A stretch of 53,904 nt of DNA from Rhodospirillaceae bacterium (lineage in GTDB: Bacteria; Pseudomonadota; Alphaproteobacteria; Puniceispirillales; Puniceispirillaceae): assembly GCA_002731315.1 (NCBI GenBank), contig PCBG01000004.1, positions 56,125-110,028 on the forward strand, written 5' to 3'. Numbering within the stretch: position 1 is the first letter of the stretch; each line of letters begins with the position of its first letter. This document shows positions 1 to 7,742 of this stretch, in pieces. The translations under genes and the position numbers were made by a program. Below the pieces are notes generated by a model, which saw only the letters and a list, made by a program, of their open reading frames with translations, made no database searches and had not been told where the DNA came from.

Positions 1-317
1 TTGAATTATTAAAACAGCATGATATATCATTGTTATGCTGCAAAAATTCTGGTGGAGGTTCCAGTAGGGCTAAAATCATTGCAGCGCGTGAATGTGGCAT
101 TGAAGTCTGGATGTTGGCCCGCAAACCCTTTGTCGTTGCCGCCATTTATGAGGGCGATGAAACTGAGAAAACCCACCCGCAACAGACATCGCAAAAAGAG
201 ATGTCAATGCCTGCAATTCATGACAGTGTTGAGGACATTATTAATGCGGCGAGGAAATGGGCAGCTGTCAGCGGAGCAGCCGCTGTCGTACGATCTGGCG
301 CAGCATCTATTCGGTAA
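1..317 (+). CDS. cobK: precorrin-6A reductase, 3' end only (partial at window edge)
   Basis: The reading frame is open from base 3 to a TAA at 315-317, giving 104 residues with no start in the window, so the gene begins upstream. CobK/CbiJ reduces precorrin-6A with NADPH during corrin-ring synthesis. Near the left edge the translation shows a C-K-N-S-G-G-G motif, a helix rich in Ala/Lys (AKIIAARECGIEVW) and then a MLAR strand. This matches the conserved C-terminal KNSGG region of CobK followed by its last beta strand. The tail then carries a short helix of the type seen at the end of the family. The next gene starts 13 bases downstream on the same strand. The cobU-T-S-C operon lies about 6 kb away, so a larger B12 locus probably extends to the left of the window. 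The identification rests on the C-terminal motif only. Confidence 0.72.
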   Translation, partial: ELLKQHDISLLCCKNSGGGSSRAKIIAARECGIEVWMLARKPFVVAAIYEGDETEKTHPQQTSQKEMSMPAIHDSVEDIINAARKWAAVSGAAAVVRSGAASIR

Positions 318-330
318 ACAGGAGCGTAGA

Positions 331-2244
331 ATGACCGTGAGCCAACATTTCGAGACCCGAACTGATAATGATGGTGTTGTCTGGATCACGATTGATGTGG
401 CCGGGTCCTCGGTCAATATCATGACGCAGGCCGTCACGGCCGATTTATGTGGCATCATTGAACATTTTGCGCAGTCTCCGCCCGTCGGCCTCGTACTGCG
501 ATCAGGCAAGCCGCGCGGTTTCATCTTTGGTGCCGACGTCAATGAATTTGCGGAATTCCAGACGCCGGAAGAGGTTGCATCTCATATTCATCCCGTCTTG
601 CGCTGTTTCCAGCAGATTGAGGATTTGCCGTGCCCGACAGTTGTATTGCTGGACGGCATCTGCGTTGGAGGCGGCTTGGAACTGGCCATGGCCTTTGACC
701 GGATCATAGGCATTGATTCCCCGGCCTGCCAGGTGGGGTATCCGGAAGTCAATCTCGGTCTGCTGCCGGGGTATGGGGGATCGGCGCGCGCTTTTGCCCG
801 CCTTGGGTTGGAAGGGGCCTTGCAGCTTGTTCTTTACGGAAAGAGCGTGAAGGCTCGGGATGCCCATGCCCTTGGTGTGATTGATCATCTGGTCGCTGAC
901 AAGGATGCACTAGAAGATGCGGCCCGCGCCGCCCTGGCTGGCGACATAGGCAGGCGCGCGCCACAGCAAGCCGAAGATCCGGCGGCGGTTATTGCGGTAC
1001 ATCGTGCGGCCATTTCCAAAAGGGCTCGCCCGGAAAATATTCCGGCACCCTTTGCAATTCTGGATCATTATGCAGAAAAAAATATAAGCTTTAACAGTCT
1101 GATTCAGGCTGAAACCCCCCTGTTTGCTGAGCTGATGATGACACCAGCTTCGATTGGCCTGCGACGCAGCTTTCAGTTGAATGATGCGGTGAAGAAAGGT
1201 GCGCGCGGCGAAGCAGGGGTGACGCATATTCATGTTATTGGCGCAGGTGTCATGGGCGGCGACATTGCTGCTGTTGCCGCCATGAGCGGGTTTGACGTCA
1301 CGCTTCAGGACCTGTCTGAAGATGCAATTGCCGGCGCATTGGCGCGGGCGCGCAGCCTGTATGAACGCCGTCTGAAGGATGCTGGCAAGGTAGAGGCGGT
1401 GATGGCACGTCTGCAGGCAGATGCAGATGGCGAAGGTTTGGTCAAAGCCGATCTGTTGATTGAGGCAGTGGCCGAGAACCTCGACATCAAACGCGGTGTT
1501 TTTGCAGCTGCCGAATCGCGGATGAAGCCGGATGCCATTATTGCGACCAACACTTCTGCGATTCCGCTCGAGGATATCGCCACCGCACTTAAGGCACCGG
1601 CACGCCTGATTGGGATGCATTTCTTTAATCCGGTGCCTGTGCTGCCACTTGTCGAGATTATCTATACTGATGCAACCCACGCCGATTTTGTCAGGCGTGC
1701 CATGGTAGCTAGCGGGATGATGAAAAAGCTGCCGATCAGGTGCAAGTCGTCGCCTGGATTCCTGGTTAATAGGGCGTTACTGCCTTATGTGTTTGGCGCG
1801 ATTGAGGCGATGCTGGACGGTGCCGATCCGGACAAGCTTGATGAGGCACTGGTCAGGTTTGGCATGCCCATGGGTCCGATTGAGCTTTGTGATCAGGTTG
1901 GACTTGATGTCTGCCATGATGCCGGTGCCGTGATTGGTATGCCCAAAAATACCAAGAACAAACTAAAGGCGCTGGTTCAGGCTGGCACAATCGGACGCAA
2001 GAGCGGCAGCGGCTTTTACGCTTGGGATGATAAGAAGGCTATCCGTCCCCGTGCGGATTATGACGAGGAAGAACTCCAACAGCTTGCCGAAACACTGATA
2101 GCACCACTGGTCAAGGAATGTCGGGATGCTGTGGCGGAAGGTGTTGTCGATTCCGCGGATATGGCGGATGCGGCCTGCATCCTTGGCATCGGATTTCCGT
2201 CTTTCCGAGGCGGACCTTTGTTCTGGGATGATCATCGTCCGTGA
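331..2244 (+). CDS. bifunctional enoyl-CoA hydratase / 3-hydroxyacyl-CoA dehydrogenase (FadB/FadJ type)
   Basis: This 637-residue protein should catalyse two beta-oxidation steps: hydration of enoyl-CoA, then NAD-dependent oxidation of the 3-hydroxyacyl-CoA. The N-terminal crotonase domain (about 1-190) keeps both catalytic glutamates, E117 in GGGLE and E139 in GYPEVNLG. A Rossmann motif GAGVMGG starts near residue 301. The dehydrogenase dyad is present as H430 in MHFFNP and E442, with the FadB spacing of 12. The ATG at 331 is preferred over an upstream in-frame start because GGAG lies about ten bases before it and it follows the cobK stop. FadB and FadJ are usually 710-730 residues. Here the chain ends just after the GFPSFRGGPL motif, so the second C-terminal dehydrogenase repeat is short. 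No thiolase partner is in the window. Its stop overlaps the next gene's GTG start. Confidence 0.9.
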   Translation: MTVSQHFETRTDNDGVVWITIDVAGSSVNIMTQAVTADLCGIIEHFAQSPPVGLVLRSGKPRGFIFGADVNEFAEFQTPEEVASHIHPVLRCFQQIEDLPCPTVVLLDGICVGGGLELAMAFDRIIGIDSPACQVGYPEVNLGLLPGYGGSARAFARLGLEGALQLVLYGKSVKARDAHALGVIDHLVADKDALEDAARAALAGDIGRRAPQQAEDPAAVIAVHRAAISKRARPENIPAPFAILDHYAEKNISFNSLIQAETPLFAELMMTPASIGLRRSFQLNDAVKKGARGEAGVTHIHVIGAGVMGGDIAAVAAMSGFDVTLQDLSEDAIAGALARARSLYERRLKDAGKVEAVMARLQADADGEGLVKADLLIEAVAENLDIKRGVFAAAESRMKPDAIIATNTSAIPLEDIATALKAPARLIGMHFFNPVPVLPLVEIIYTDATHADFVRRAMVASGMMKKLPIRCKSSPGFLVNRALLPYVFGAIEAMLDGADPDKLDEALVRFGMPMGPIELCDQVGLDVCHDAGAVIGMPKNTKNKLKALVQAGTIGRKSGSGFYAWDDKKAIRPRADYDEEELQQLAETLIAPLVKECRDAVAEGVVDSADMADAACILGIGFPSFRGGPLFWDDHRP

Positions 2245-3194
2245 TAAAACGGGCCAAAAACAGCAAGCCAGATAATATAGCTCCAGACATAAATAGCGAG
2301 GCGAGCACGAAACCTGCTGGTACCGCAGTGGGTACGCGCGCCGTGCGTGTGGCGCTCGGCTGGATGGTGATCAGCTGTCTGATGTTTGCGCTCGTAATGG
2401 TGTCGATTCGGCTCTTTCTGGTGGATCTACCATCCGAACAGTCCGTTTTTTTGCGCTATACAATCGGTGCGCTGATGCTGTTGCCCTTGATCGGGCGGAG
2501 TGTCGGCAGGGTAATAACATCGCCGGTGCGCGGGTTAATGGCGGTGCGAGCATTGCTACATGGTCTTGGGTTTTATAGCTGGTTTTTTGGAGTTTTGCGG
2601 ATACCTTTGGCAGAGGTCAACGCGATGCTGAATCTCGGGCCGGTTTACGCAACTTTGGGTGCCGTTCTGTTCATGGGCGAAACATTGCGATTTCGCCGGA
2701 TTGCCGCCATCCTTGTTTCATTTGTTGGCGCGCTGATCATTATTAAACCCGGTTTTGCCGAAATTAATCTCGGTACCATTGCCGTACTGATTGCTGCCCC
2801 GATGTTTGCCGGATCGGACCTTATCGCCAAAAGGCTGAAGGCGTTTGAGAATGACCGAACGATTATTTTTTCATTATCAGCAGGGATTGCGGCATTCATG
2901 ATGGTACCGGCTATTGGCGTTTGGCAGCCCATCTCGGCGACAAACTGGATTGGGATCATGGCAATCAGCATCGCGGCAACACTAGGCCATATCACCTTGA
3001 TGCGATCCTTCAGTGGCCCGATGTGGGCTGCTCAGACTGGAAAATATATGCAGCTTTTGTTCGTCGTACTTTTCGGGATCACCCTGTTTGATGAAATACC
3101 GGCGATGTCAACGCTCATTGGCGCATTTGTGGTTCTTACGGCGGTGACCTATATCGCGTTTCGCGAGGGACGCAACCGTGTGGCTGGTTCCTGA
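2241..3194 (+). CDS. EamA/DMT-family membrane transporter
   Basis: A 317-residue polytopic inner-membrane protein of the drug/metabolite transporter superfamily. After a hydrophilic N-terminal stretch of about 40 residues there are roughly ten hydrophobic segments arranged as two EamA-like repeats. Family hallmarks include the E-x-x-x-L-N-L-G-P-V-Y-A segment near residue 125 and the P-x-F-A-G-S-D-L-I-A-K region at the start of the second half. The GTG start overlaps the stop of the beta-oxidation gene by four bases, suggesting translational coupling. EamA proteins export or import many small molecules (amino acids, nucleosides, carboxylates). The substrate cannot be told from sequence. Confidence 0.85.
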   Translation: MIKRAKNSKPDNIAPDINSEASTKPAGTAVGTRAVRVALGWMVISCLMFALVMVSIRLFLVDLPSEQSVFLRYTIGALMLLPLIGRSVGRVITSPVRGLMAVRALLHGLGFYSWFFGVLRIPLAEVNAMLNLGPVYATLGAVLFMGETLRFRRIAAILVSFVGALIIIKPGFAEINLGTIAVLIAAPMFAGSDLIAKRLKAFENDRTIIFSLSAGIAAFMMVPAIGVWQPISATNWIGIMAISIAATLGHITLMRSFSGPMWAAQTGKYMQLLFVVLFGITLFDEIPAMSTLIGAFVVLTAVTYIAFREGRNRVAGS

Positions 3195-3197
3195 GAC

Positions 3198-3989
3198 ATG
3201 AACTTATTTGAACTCTTTGGGCAGGCTCCGGTCTATTTTGCGCTGATATGCATCCTGTCTGTGTTGGCGGTCTCCATTTCAAAATCCGGCTTTGGCGGTG
3301 CGCTTGGCGCAATAAGCATGCCGATTCTGCTTTTTGTGATGCCACCAAAGATGGCCATTGGCGTATTGTTGCCTTTATTCCTAATCACAGATGTCTGGGT
3401 TGTCTATTTGTGGCGGCAATGGGTGAATTGGCGCTTTTTGTTTTTAATGGCTGGTTTTGGCGTCACCGGACAGCTGCTTGGCTGGTTGCTTTTTGATCAT
3501 CTCAGCGACCGTGTGCTGACCGGGGTGATCGGTGTGGTGGGCATTCTGACAGCGCTGAATTACGGTCGCGCGCTCATTTTTCCGGATGGAGAGACAGGCG
3601 CAGAAACCGCCGCGCGGATGATGCGGCGCGTCTGGGTGCGGGCACCATTATTTTGCGGCTTGTCGGGTCTTGCCAGTTTTGTCTCGCTGACCGGCGGCAT
3701 CGCCGCTCAGGTCTTTCTGTTGCCGCACGCATTGGCGCGTCAGGCTTTTGTTGGCACGATGAGTGTCTATTTCTTTGTGATCAATATTGTAAAATTGCCT
3801 TTCTATGCTGAACTCGATCTGATCCGGCTCGAAACGCTGTATCTGTCCTCTTGGCTGTTACCAGTCATTCCGGTCGGCGTCTTTCTGGGACGGTGGCTCA
3901 ATCGCAAGATGTCCGACAGGATTTTTTATCATGTCAGCCATGTGGTCTTGTTCGCGATGAGTGCAAAGCTGATATATGATGTCGTGTAA
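3198..3989 (+). CDS. TSUP (TauE/SafE) family sulfite/organic anion exporter
   Basis: A 263-residue integral membrane protein with about eight hydrophobic helices. The N-terminal half has the family-type S-K-S-G-F-G-G-A-L-G-A-I-S-M-P loop following the first helix. The pattern recurs in the second half around G-L-A-S-F-V-S-L-T-G-G-I-A-A-Q, consistent with the duplicated DUF81 fold. TSUP proteins move sulfite, sulfoacetate or other small organic anions across the inner membrane. The start is three bases after the EamA gene stop, so the two transporters are probably co-transcribed. Its substrate is unknown. Taurine or other sulfonate genes that would support sulfite export are not in the window. 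Confidence 0.82.
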   Translation: MNLFELFGQAPVYFALICILSVLAVSISKSGFGGALGAISMPILLFVMPPKMAIGVLLPLFLITDVWVVYLWRQWVNWRFLFLMAGFGVTGQLLGWLLFDHLSDRVLTGVIGVVGILTALNYGRALIFPDGETGAETAARMMRRVWVRAPLFCGLSGLASFVSLTGGIAAQVFLLPHALARQAFVGTMSVYFFVINIVKLPFYAELDLIRLETLYLSSWLLPVIPVGVFLGRWLNRKMSDRIFYHVSHVVLFAMSAKLIYDVV

Positions 3990-4034
3990 TTGTTCCGGCG
4001 TCTGGGGTCGCCGGCAATGAAGGAGTTGCGTGAA

Positions 4035-4238
4035 ATGACCAGGTGGCGACACTTGACAGTAGCAGTTGGCATTATTCCGGTGTTGGCGATCTATATTGGG
4101 CTGATGGTCTGGCTGTCTACGCTGATCATGGAAATCCATTTTCTCATTGATCTCGTCTTTTTTGTCGTTGCCGGGCTTGCTTGGATCCCGGCTGCCAGTG
4201 CCGTTGTTGGATGGCTTGCAGATCATGAAGCCGAGTGA
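4035..4238 (+). CDS. small DUF2842-like membrane protein
   Basis: A 67-residue protein with two predicted membrane helices separated by a short loop: one after an Arg-rich start (WRHLTVAVGIIPVL...), the second ending in FFVVAGLAWIPAA and VVGWLADHE. The VAGLxWxxPA...W pattern near the end resembles the alphaproteobacterial DUF2842 family, whose function is not known. I chose the ATG at 4035 because AAGGAG lies at 4020-4025. In-frame upstream starts at 3990 (TTG) and 4017 (ATG) have no comparable site. The last 14 bases overlap the start of the SprT-like gene, implying coupled translation. Confidence 0.65.
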   Translation: MTRWRHLTVAVGIIPVLAIYIGLMVWLSTLIMEIHFLIDLVFFVVAGLAWIPAASAVVGWLADHEAE

Positions 4239-4737
4239 CTTAGAAGCTGGCAAAAACGAAATAGTGGAGACTGCGCCCCGACCTTTGCGGCGGGCGCTGG
4301 ATATGGCGGCTATGCTGATGGCCGAGCACGGGCTGGAAGGGTGGCGTGTAAGGCTTGATCACGCTCGCCGTCGTGCCGGCCAGTGTGACTATACCAATCG
4401 CCAAATTTCGCTGTCGCGTTATTATGTGCGGCATGCCGAAGAGGCGCATATCCGCGACACAATCTTGCATGAAATCGCGCATGCGCTTGTCGGACCGTTT
4501 CATGGGCATGACGCCGTGTGGCGACGAAAGGCGCGCGAGATTGGATGCAGTGCTATGCGCTGCCACACGCTGACATTTTCTGCGGCGCGCTGGCGGATGA
4601 GTTGTCCAAATGGATGCTTTGAGGTAGATCGACACCGCCGCAAGTCGGGGCTGGTCTGCGCGCAATGCCACACACCGGTTATTTTCGTTGCGGCAGAGGA
4701 AATGCCCGACGATACACGGGGCAATCAGTGCAGCTAA
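4225..4737 (+). CDS. SprT-like zinc metalloprotease with C-terminal zinc ribbon
   Basis: A 170-residue protein of the SprT family. The metalloprotease motif H82-E83-x-x-H86 (HEIAHAL) is intact. Histidines at about 93 and 95 follow (FHGHDAVW), one likely being the third zinc ligand. A C-terminal zinc ribbon is indicated by a CPNGC pair and, about 16 residues later, a CAQC pair. In eukaryotes the related SPRTN removes DNA-protein crosslinks. The role of bacterial SprT proteins is poorly known. The ATG at 4225 lies inside the end of the DUF2842-like gene. An upstream in-frame ATG at 4147 would add a non-conserved stretch that overlaps that gene more deeply. The next gene (AlkB-like) overlaps its 3' end. 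Confidence 0.82.
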   Translation: MKPSDLEAGKNEIVETAPRPLRRALDMAAMLMAEHGLEGWRVRLDHARRRAGQCDYTNRQISLSRYYVRHAEEAHIRDTILHEIAHALVGPFHGHDAVWRRKAREIGCSAMRCHTLTFSAARWRMSCPNGCFEVDRHRRKSGLVCAQCHTPVIFVAAEEMPDDTRGNQCS

Positions 4738-5375
4738 ATTCTGCCGGATTTGACGCAGACGGCACACGCAGGTTCCGCGTCTATACAGCCTTGAAGCGGT
4801 TGCGCGCGACACCTCGCGGCATTATCAGCATCGATTTCCTGCAGCCGGCCGAGCTGGAGGCCTTGCGCGCCGAATGCGGGACAGTGGATTTTCGCGCGGC
4901 TACAGCTGAAATTGCCTACAAAGGGCGGCGCGTCCATCAGGATTTTGATGTTTGCTTCCCCGCACCCCGCCGCGGTGCTTTTGCCGGGTTGGCGGATTGC
5001 CTGGAAATGTGCATGCAGGATGCGACGAGCCGCCTGTCAGTTCTGCCGGACGGTATTAGGTTCAATGATTTTGCCATTCAACGCTATCCATCAGGATCCC
5101 GCGGGATTGGGGTACATCGTGATGGTAAGCGCTATCACGGTATTGTGGTGATTGTGACGGTGGACGGTGAGTCACGGCTGGTCAGCTGTGCTGATCGTGC
5201 CGGCAATGCAAAACGGCGGATTAATGACCGTCCTGGACGAGTCGTGCTGCTAACCGCAACCGAATTTGACGGCCGGAAAGACGAGGCCGTGCGGCCGCTG
5301 CACATGGTTGATCAGGTGCATGGTGGCAGGCTTTCCATAGGGTTTCGTTATGATCCTTCCGCCACTCTGAGCTAG
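4728..5375 (+). CDS. AlkB-like 2-oxoglutarate/Fe(II) dioxygenase
   Basis: About 215 residues. The C-terminal half carries the Fe(II)/2-oxoglutarate oxygenase signature: an N-x-x-x-x-x-R-Y-x-x-G approach, H130-R-D132 as the HxD metal pair, a distal His at 192 (LHMVD), and R201-x5-R207 (RLSIGFR). That last RxxxxxR motif is the one used by AlkB to bind 2-oxoglutarate. AlkB proteins remove alkyl groups from damaged nucleic acid bases, and some act on RNA or protein. The start is uncertain. GTG at 4728 overlaps the SprT-like stop by ten bases and has GGGG just upstream. An ATG at 4665 would overlap by 73 bases, and a TTG at 4791 is also possible. Substrate unknown. Confidence 0.72.
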   Translation: MQLNSAGFDADGTRRFRVYTALKRLRATPRGIISIDFLQPAELEALRAECGTVDFRAATAEIAYKGRRVHQDFDVCFPAPRRGAFAGLADCLEMCMQDATSRLSVLPDGIRFNDFAIQRYPSGSRGIGVHRDGKRYHGIVVIVTVDGESRLVSCADRAGNAKRRINDRPGRVVLLTATEFDGRKDEAVRPLHMVDQVHGGRLSIGFRYDPSATLS

Positions 5376-5387
5376 CCATCGCGCCTA

Positions 5388-5406
5388 ACGGGGCCCTTAT
5401 GCCCCG
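5388..5406 (+). other. GC-rich stem-loop after the AlkB-like gene
   Basis: A perfect 6-bp stem, CGGGGC (5389-5394) against GCCCCG (5401-5406), closes a 6-base loop 14 bases after the AlkB-like stop. No run of T follows on the plus strand, so it is not a canonical intrinsic terminator. It may mark the mRNA 3' end or belong to the hpf leader. Confidence 0.35.
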
Positions 5407-5592
5407 CCCGCGTGTGGCGATACAGCCATTGCGATGGCATTAAATGGCTTGTCACTAACTGTTATTCTTGGCAGCATTAAATCACGGAGCGCCCATCCGC
5501 TCCCTCCCAAACGGAAATTCCTTACATGCGATGGGCGCAGGTTGCGTGCGTTCCGGTCGGGCCGGTATTGGCCGGCTCGGGCTATCGCAATC

Positions 5593-5617
5593 GAAACGAG
5601 ATGGTTCTTCTCGTTTC
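5593..5617 (+). promoter_or_regulatory. hairpin in the 5' leader of the ribosome hibernation gene
   Basis: A perfect inverted repeat, GAAACGAGA (5593-5601) and TCTCGTTTC (5609-5617), with a 7-base loop. It lies immediately upstream of the GGGAG ribosome-binding site (about 5625-5629) and the ATG at 5636. Its closeness to the ribosome-binding site suggests control of translation initiation or mRNA stability. A second, less perfect stem lies further upstream around 5555-5575. No known riboswitch class is recognised. Confidence 0.45.
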
Positions 5618-5635
5618 CAGACATGGGAGTTGCTG

Positions 5636-6238
5636 ATGCATATCAGTGTTTCAGGGAAGAATATGGACACCGGCACTGCTTTTCAGTCGCACGCAACAGA
5701 TGCGTTGAACAGTGTTGTTGGGAAATATTTCGACAATGCCGTGAGCGGGAACGTCACCCTTGAAAAGGCCGATTCCGGCTTTCGCGTCAAGACGCGCGTG
5801 GCTTTGTCCCGCCGGATTGAACTTGAAGCAACAGGTTTTGCGCATGAGGCACATGCCGCTCTGGATGCAGCGATCGAACGTGCTGAAAAGCGTCTTCGCC
5901 GGCATAAGAGGCGTCTCAAGAATCACCGTAGTGCGATTACAGAAGCCGAGGCAAACGAGGTTTTTGAAGTTCCGACAACAATCTATGCCGGTGTCGAGCA
6001 ACTGGATGATTTCGGCATGGAGGAAGGGCATGATTATCTGCCGCCGGTGATTGCTGAAATGGCCTATCACATTCAAATGATGACGGTTGAACAGGCGGTT
6101 ATAAAGCTGGAGCGGAGCGCACACAAAATGCTGATGTTCCGCAACAGCAGTCATTGCGGGCTGAATGTGGTGTATCGTCGTGAAGACGGCTCTATCGGTT
6201 GGGTGGATCCGCGCGGCTTACGCCATATGAATAGCTAG
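5636..6238 (+). CDS. hpf: long-form ribosome hibernation promoting factor
   Basis: A 200-residue protein of the HPF/RaiA family. The N-terminal domain (about 1-105) begins MHISVSGKNMDTG and has the beta-alpha-beta-beta-beta-alpha pattern ending in a basic RAEKRLRRHKRRLK helix. A charged linker is followed by a C-terminal domain (about 140-200) with the MTVEQAVIKLE...FRNS...VVYRREDGSIGWVDP segment typical of long HPF. Long HPF binds the 30S decoding region and pairs 70S ribosomes into inactive 100S dimers in starvation. The ATG at 5636 is supported by GGGAG seven bases upstream. The in-frame upstream extension is not conserved and was excluded. It converges on the cobC-like gene 14 bases away. 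Confidence 0.92.
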   Translation: MHISVSGKNMDTGTAFQSHATDALNSVVGKYFDNAVSGNVTLEKADSGFRVKTRVALSRRIELEATGFAHEAHAALDAAIERAEKRLRRHKRRLKNHRSAITEAEANEVFEVPTTIYAGVEQLDDFGMEEGHDYLPPVIAEMAYHIQMMTVEQAVIKLERSAHKMLMFRNSSHCGLNVVYRREDGSIGWVDPRGLRHMNS

Positions 6239-6252
6239 GGACCGAAAACACG

Positions 6253-6903
6253 CTAGCCCAATTTTGGCTGGCAAACCTGTGTGTCAGTTAGCCCGCTAAA
6301 CAGCCAGACGCCACCATCATGTGTGGCGCGGGCCGGATCCATAAGGGTCAGCTGCAACAGGCCGAAATGCGGCACCGGTACGCCGATGACTTGCGAGAGC
6401 GGGGCGCCCAGCGCGGCCGCCAAGACGGCGCGCATTACGCCGCCGTGACAGATGACGACCCGGGGTTTTGTTGAAAAGTATGCAGCCTGCCTGTTCATCC
6501 ATCCCGCAACGCGCGCAGCTGTTGCGGCAAATGATTCACCGCCGGGTGGTTCAATGTCCGGTGTCACAAATGACCAGTTATGCAACGGTTCGCCGGAAAC
6601 AGCCTCCCAGACTGTGGCAACCGGTTGATCCTGCCAGTCGCCAAAATCCATTTCGGCGAGCGCCGTATCTTCTGCAAGACTTGAAGGAGTGCAGCTTTGC
6701 ATTAGCAAATCGGCTGTTTGCCGGGCGCGCAGGAGTGGAGAGACATGCCACTCAGCTCCATCTGGCAACAGGCGGGTCAGCCGGTCCAGCGCATAATCAC
6801 GTTTTTGGATTGGCGGGTCGGCAGCCGGTACATGTCCGTCGCGTTTGACCACCGGTGCATGTCGTACGAAAAAAAAGTTACAAATTTTTGAATGATCGCT
6901 CAT
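6253..6903 (-). CDS. cobC: histidine phosphatase, probable alpha-ribazole phosphatase (CobC-like)
   Basis: A 216-residue phosphoglycerate-mutase-fold phosphatase. Catalytic R14-H15 sit in FFVRHAPV (RHA rather than the usual RHG). The second catalytic His lies in VVICHGGVMRAVLAA. An E-M-D-F-G-D-W-Q-D segment and PGGESF match CobC-type enzymes, which remove phosphate from alpha-ribazole-5'-phosphate or cobalamin-5'-phosphate. Its ATG at 6903 overlaps the cobS stop as ATGA, so it is the last gene of a cobU-cobT-cobS-cobC operon. This context supports the cobalamin role. The fold alone would not separate CobC from general phosphatases. A longer start at 6924 is possible but would sit inside cobS. 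Confidence 0.82.
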   Translation of the reverse strand: MSDHSKICNFFFVRHAPVVKRDGHVPAADPPIQKRDYALDRLTRLLPDGAEWHVSPLLRARQTADLLMQSCTPSSLAEDTALAEMDFGDWQDQPVATVWEAVSGEPLHNWSFVTPDIEPPGGESFAATAARVAGWMNRQAAYFSTKPRVVICHGGVMRAVLAAALGAPLSQVIGVPVPHFGLLQLTLMDPARATHDGGVWLFSGLTDTQVCQPKLG

Positions 6904-7742
6904 GTGCCTGCCGTAAATGCCCACATAGGTATTTGCAAGGCCGGCAGTTCTAAAGCTATGAGGTACCCAACCAAAATAGTGATCTCACCCAGCAAAATGG
7001 TTGCCCCCATGACGTCGCCGGTCAGCCCCGCAACTTTTTGCAAGGCCATTCGGGCTATGATCACTGCCAAAAGGCAGGCCAGAGCCGCGGTGGGGATCGC
7101 TACCTGCCAGCCAAAGGCAATGACCAGCGGGACTGCCCAGACAGCAAGCCCTGCAACAGTCCGCCAGACACCACCATTGCCGGTAAGGCTGGCGAGCAGC
7201 CCGTGCGGGCTGACCGGTATAATGGACAGCTGAAGAACGGGCAGGAAACGCGCCGCTGCGTAAACCAGTGCTAGCAACAGCACAAAGGTCAAGCCGGTGG
7301 CATGCAGGGCCGCTGCCATAAGCAGCCCGACACGTGCCAGACTTGCCAAAACAAGAGCCATTACGCCATAGCTGCCGATGCGGCTGTCATGCATGATTCT
7401 TATGCGTGATACGACGTCTTTACCTCCGCCAAATCCGTCGGCCATGTCGGCAAGACCATCCTCATGCATACCGCCCGACAGCAGCACGGTTGTCAGTAAC
7501 GCGAACGCAGCCGCGACGAGTGGCGGAAGCGAAAGGGCTGTCGCCGCCAGAAAGGTCAATCCGCCACAAGCGCCGATGACGAGGCCCACAAGCGGAAAGG
7601 CCCATAATGCTGACGTGAAATTTGGGGGGTTGTCGGCCGGGAATACATGCCAGCCAGTGGGAAAGCGACTGAGCAGCACAAATGCGGCAGCGCAATCGCC
7701 GATCAGGGTTTGCCGGCGTGCAGCTGTCTGACCCTCAGTCAT
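6900..7742 (-). CDS. cobS: adenosylcobinamide-GDP ribazoletransferase (cobalamin synthase)
   Basis: A 280-residue inner-membrane enzyme that joins adenosylcobinamide-GDP to alpha-ribazole(-phosphate), the last joining step of cobalamin synthesis. The conserved acidic loop GGMHEDGLADMADGFGGG near residue 95 is the Mg-binding signature. It is followed by an I-M-H-D-S-R-I-G-S-Y-G motif and several hydrophobic helices running to the C-terminus. Usual family length is about 250-280. Four-base ATGA overlaps tie it to cobT upstream and the cobC-like gene downstream. Confidence 0.96.
   Translation of the reverse strand: MTEGQTAARRQTLIGDCAAAFVLLSRFPTGWHVFPADNPPNFTSALWAFPLVGLVIGACGGLTFLAATALSLPPLVAAAFALLTTVLLSGGMHEDGLADMADGFGGGKDVVSRIRIMHDSRIGSYGVMALVLASLARVGLLMAAALHATGLTFVLLLALVYAAARFLPVLQLSIIPVSPHGLLASLTGNGGVWRTVAGLAVWAVPLVIAFGWQVAIPTAALACLLAVIIARMALQKVAGLTGDVMGATILLGEITILVGYLIALELPALQIPMWAFTAGT

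Noticed and set aside
19..330. In-frame upstream extension of the beta-oxidation gene from an ATG at 19.
   Set aside because: It overlaps the cobK frame, and the ATG at 331 has a good ribosome-binding site and matches the start of the conserved domain.
5468..5635. Upstream extension of the hibernation factor reading frame.
   Set aside because: The conserved protein starts at 5636 after GGGAG; the upstream part lies in the structured leader and resembles no known domain.
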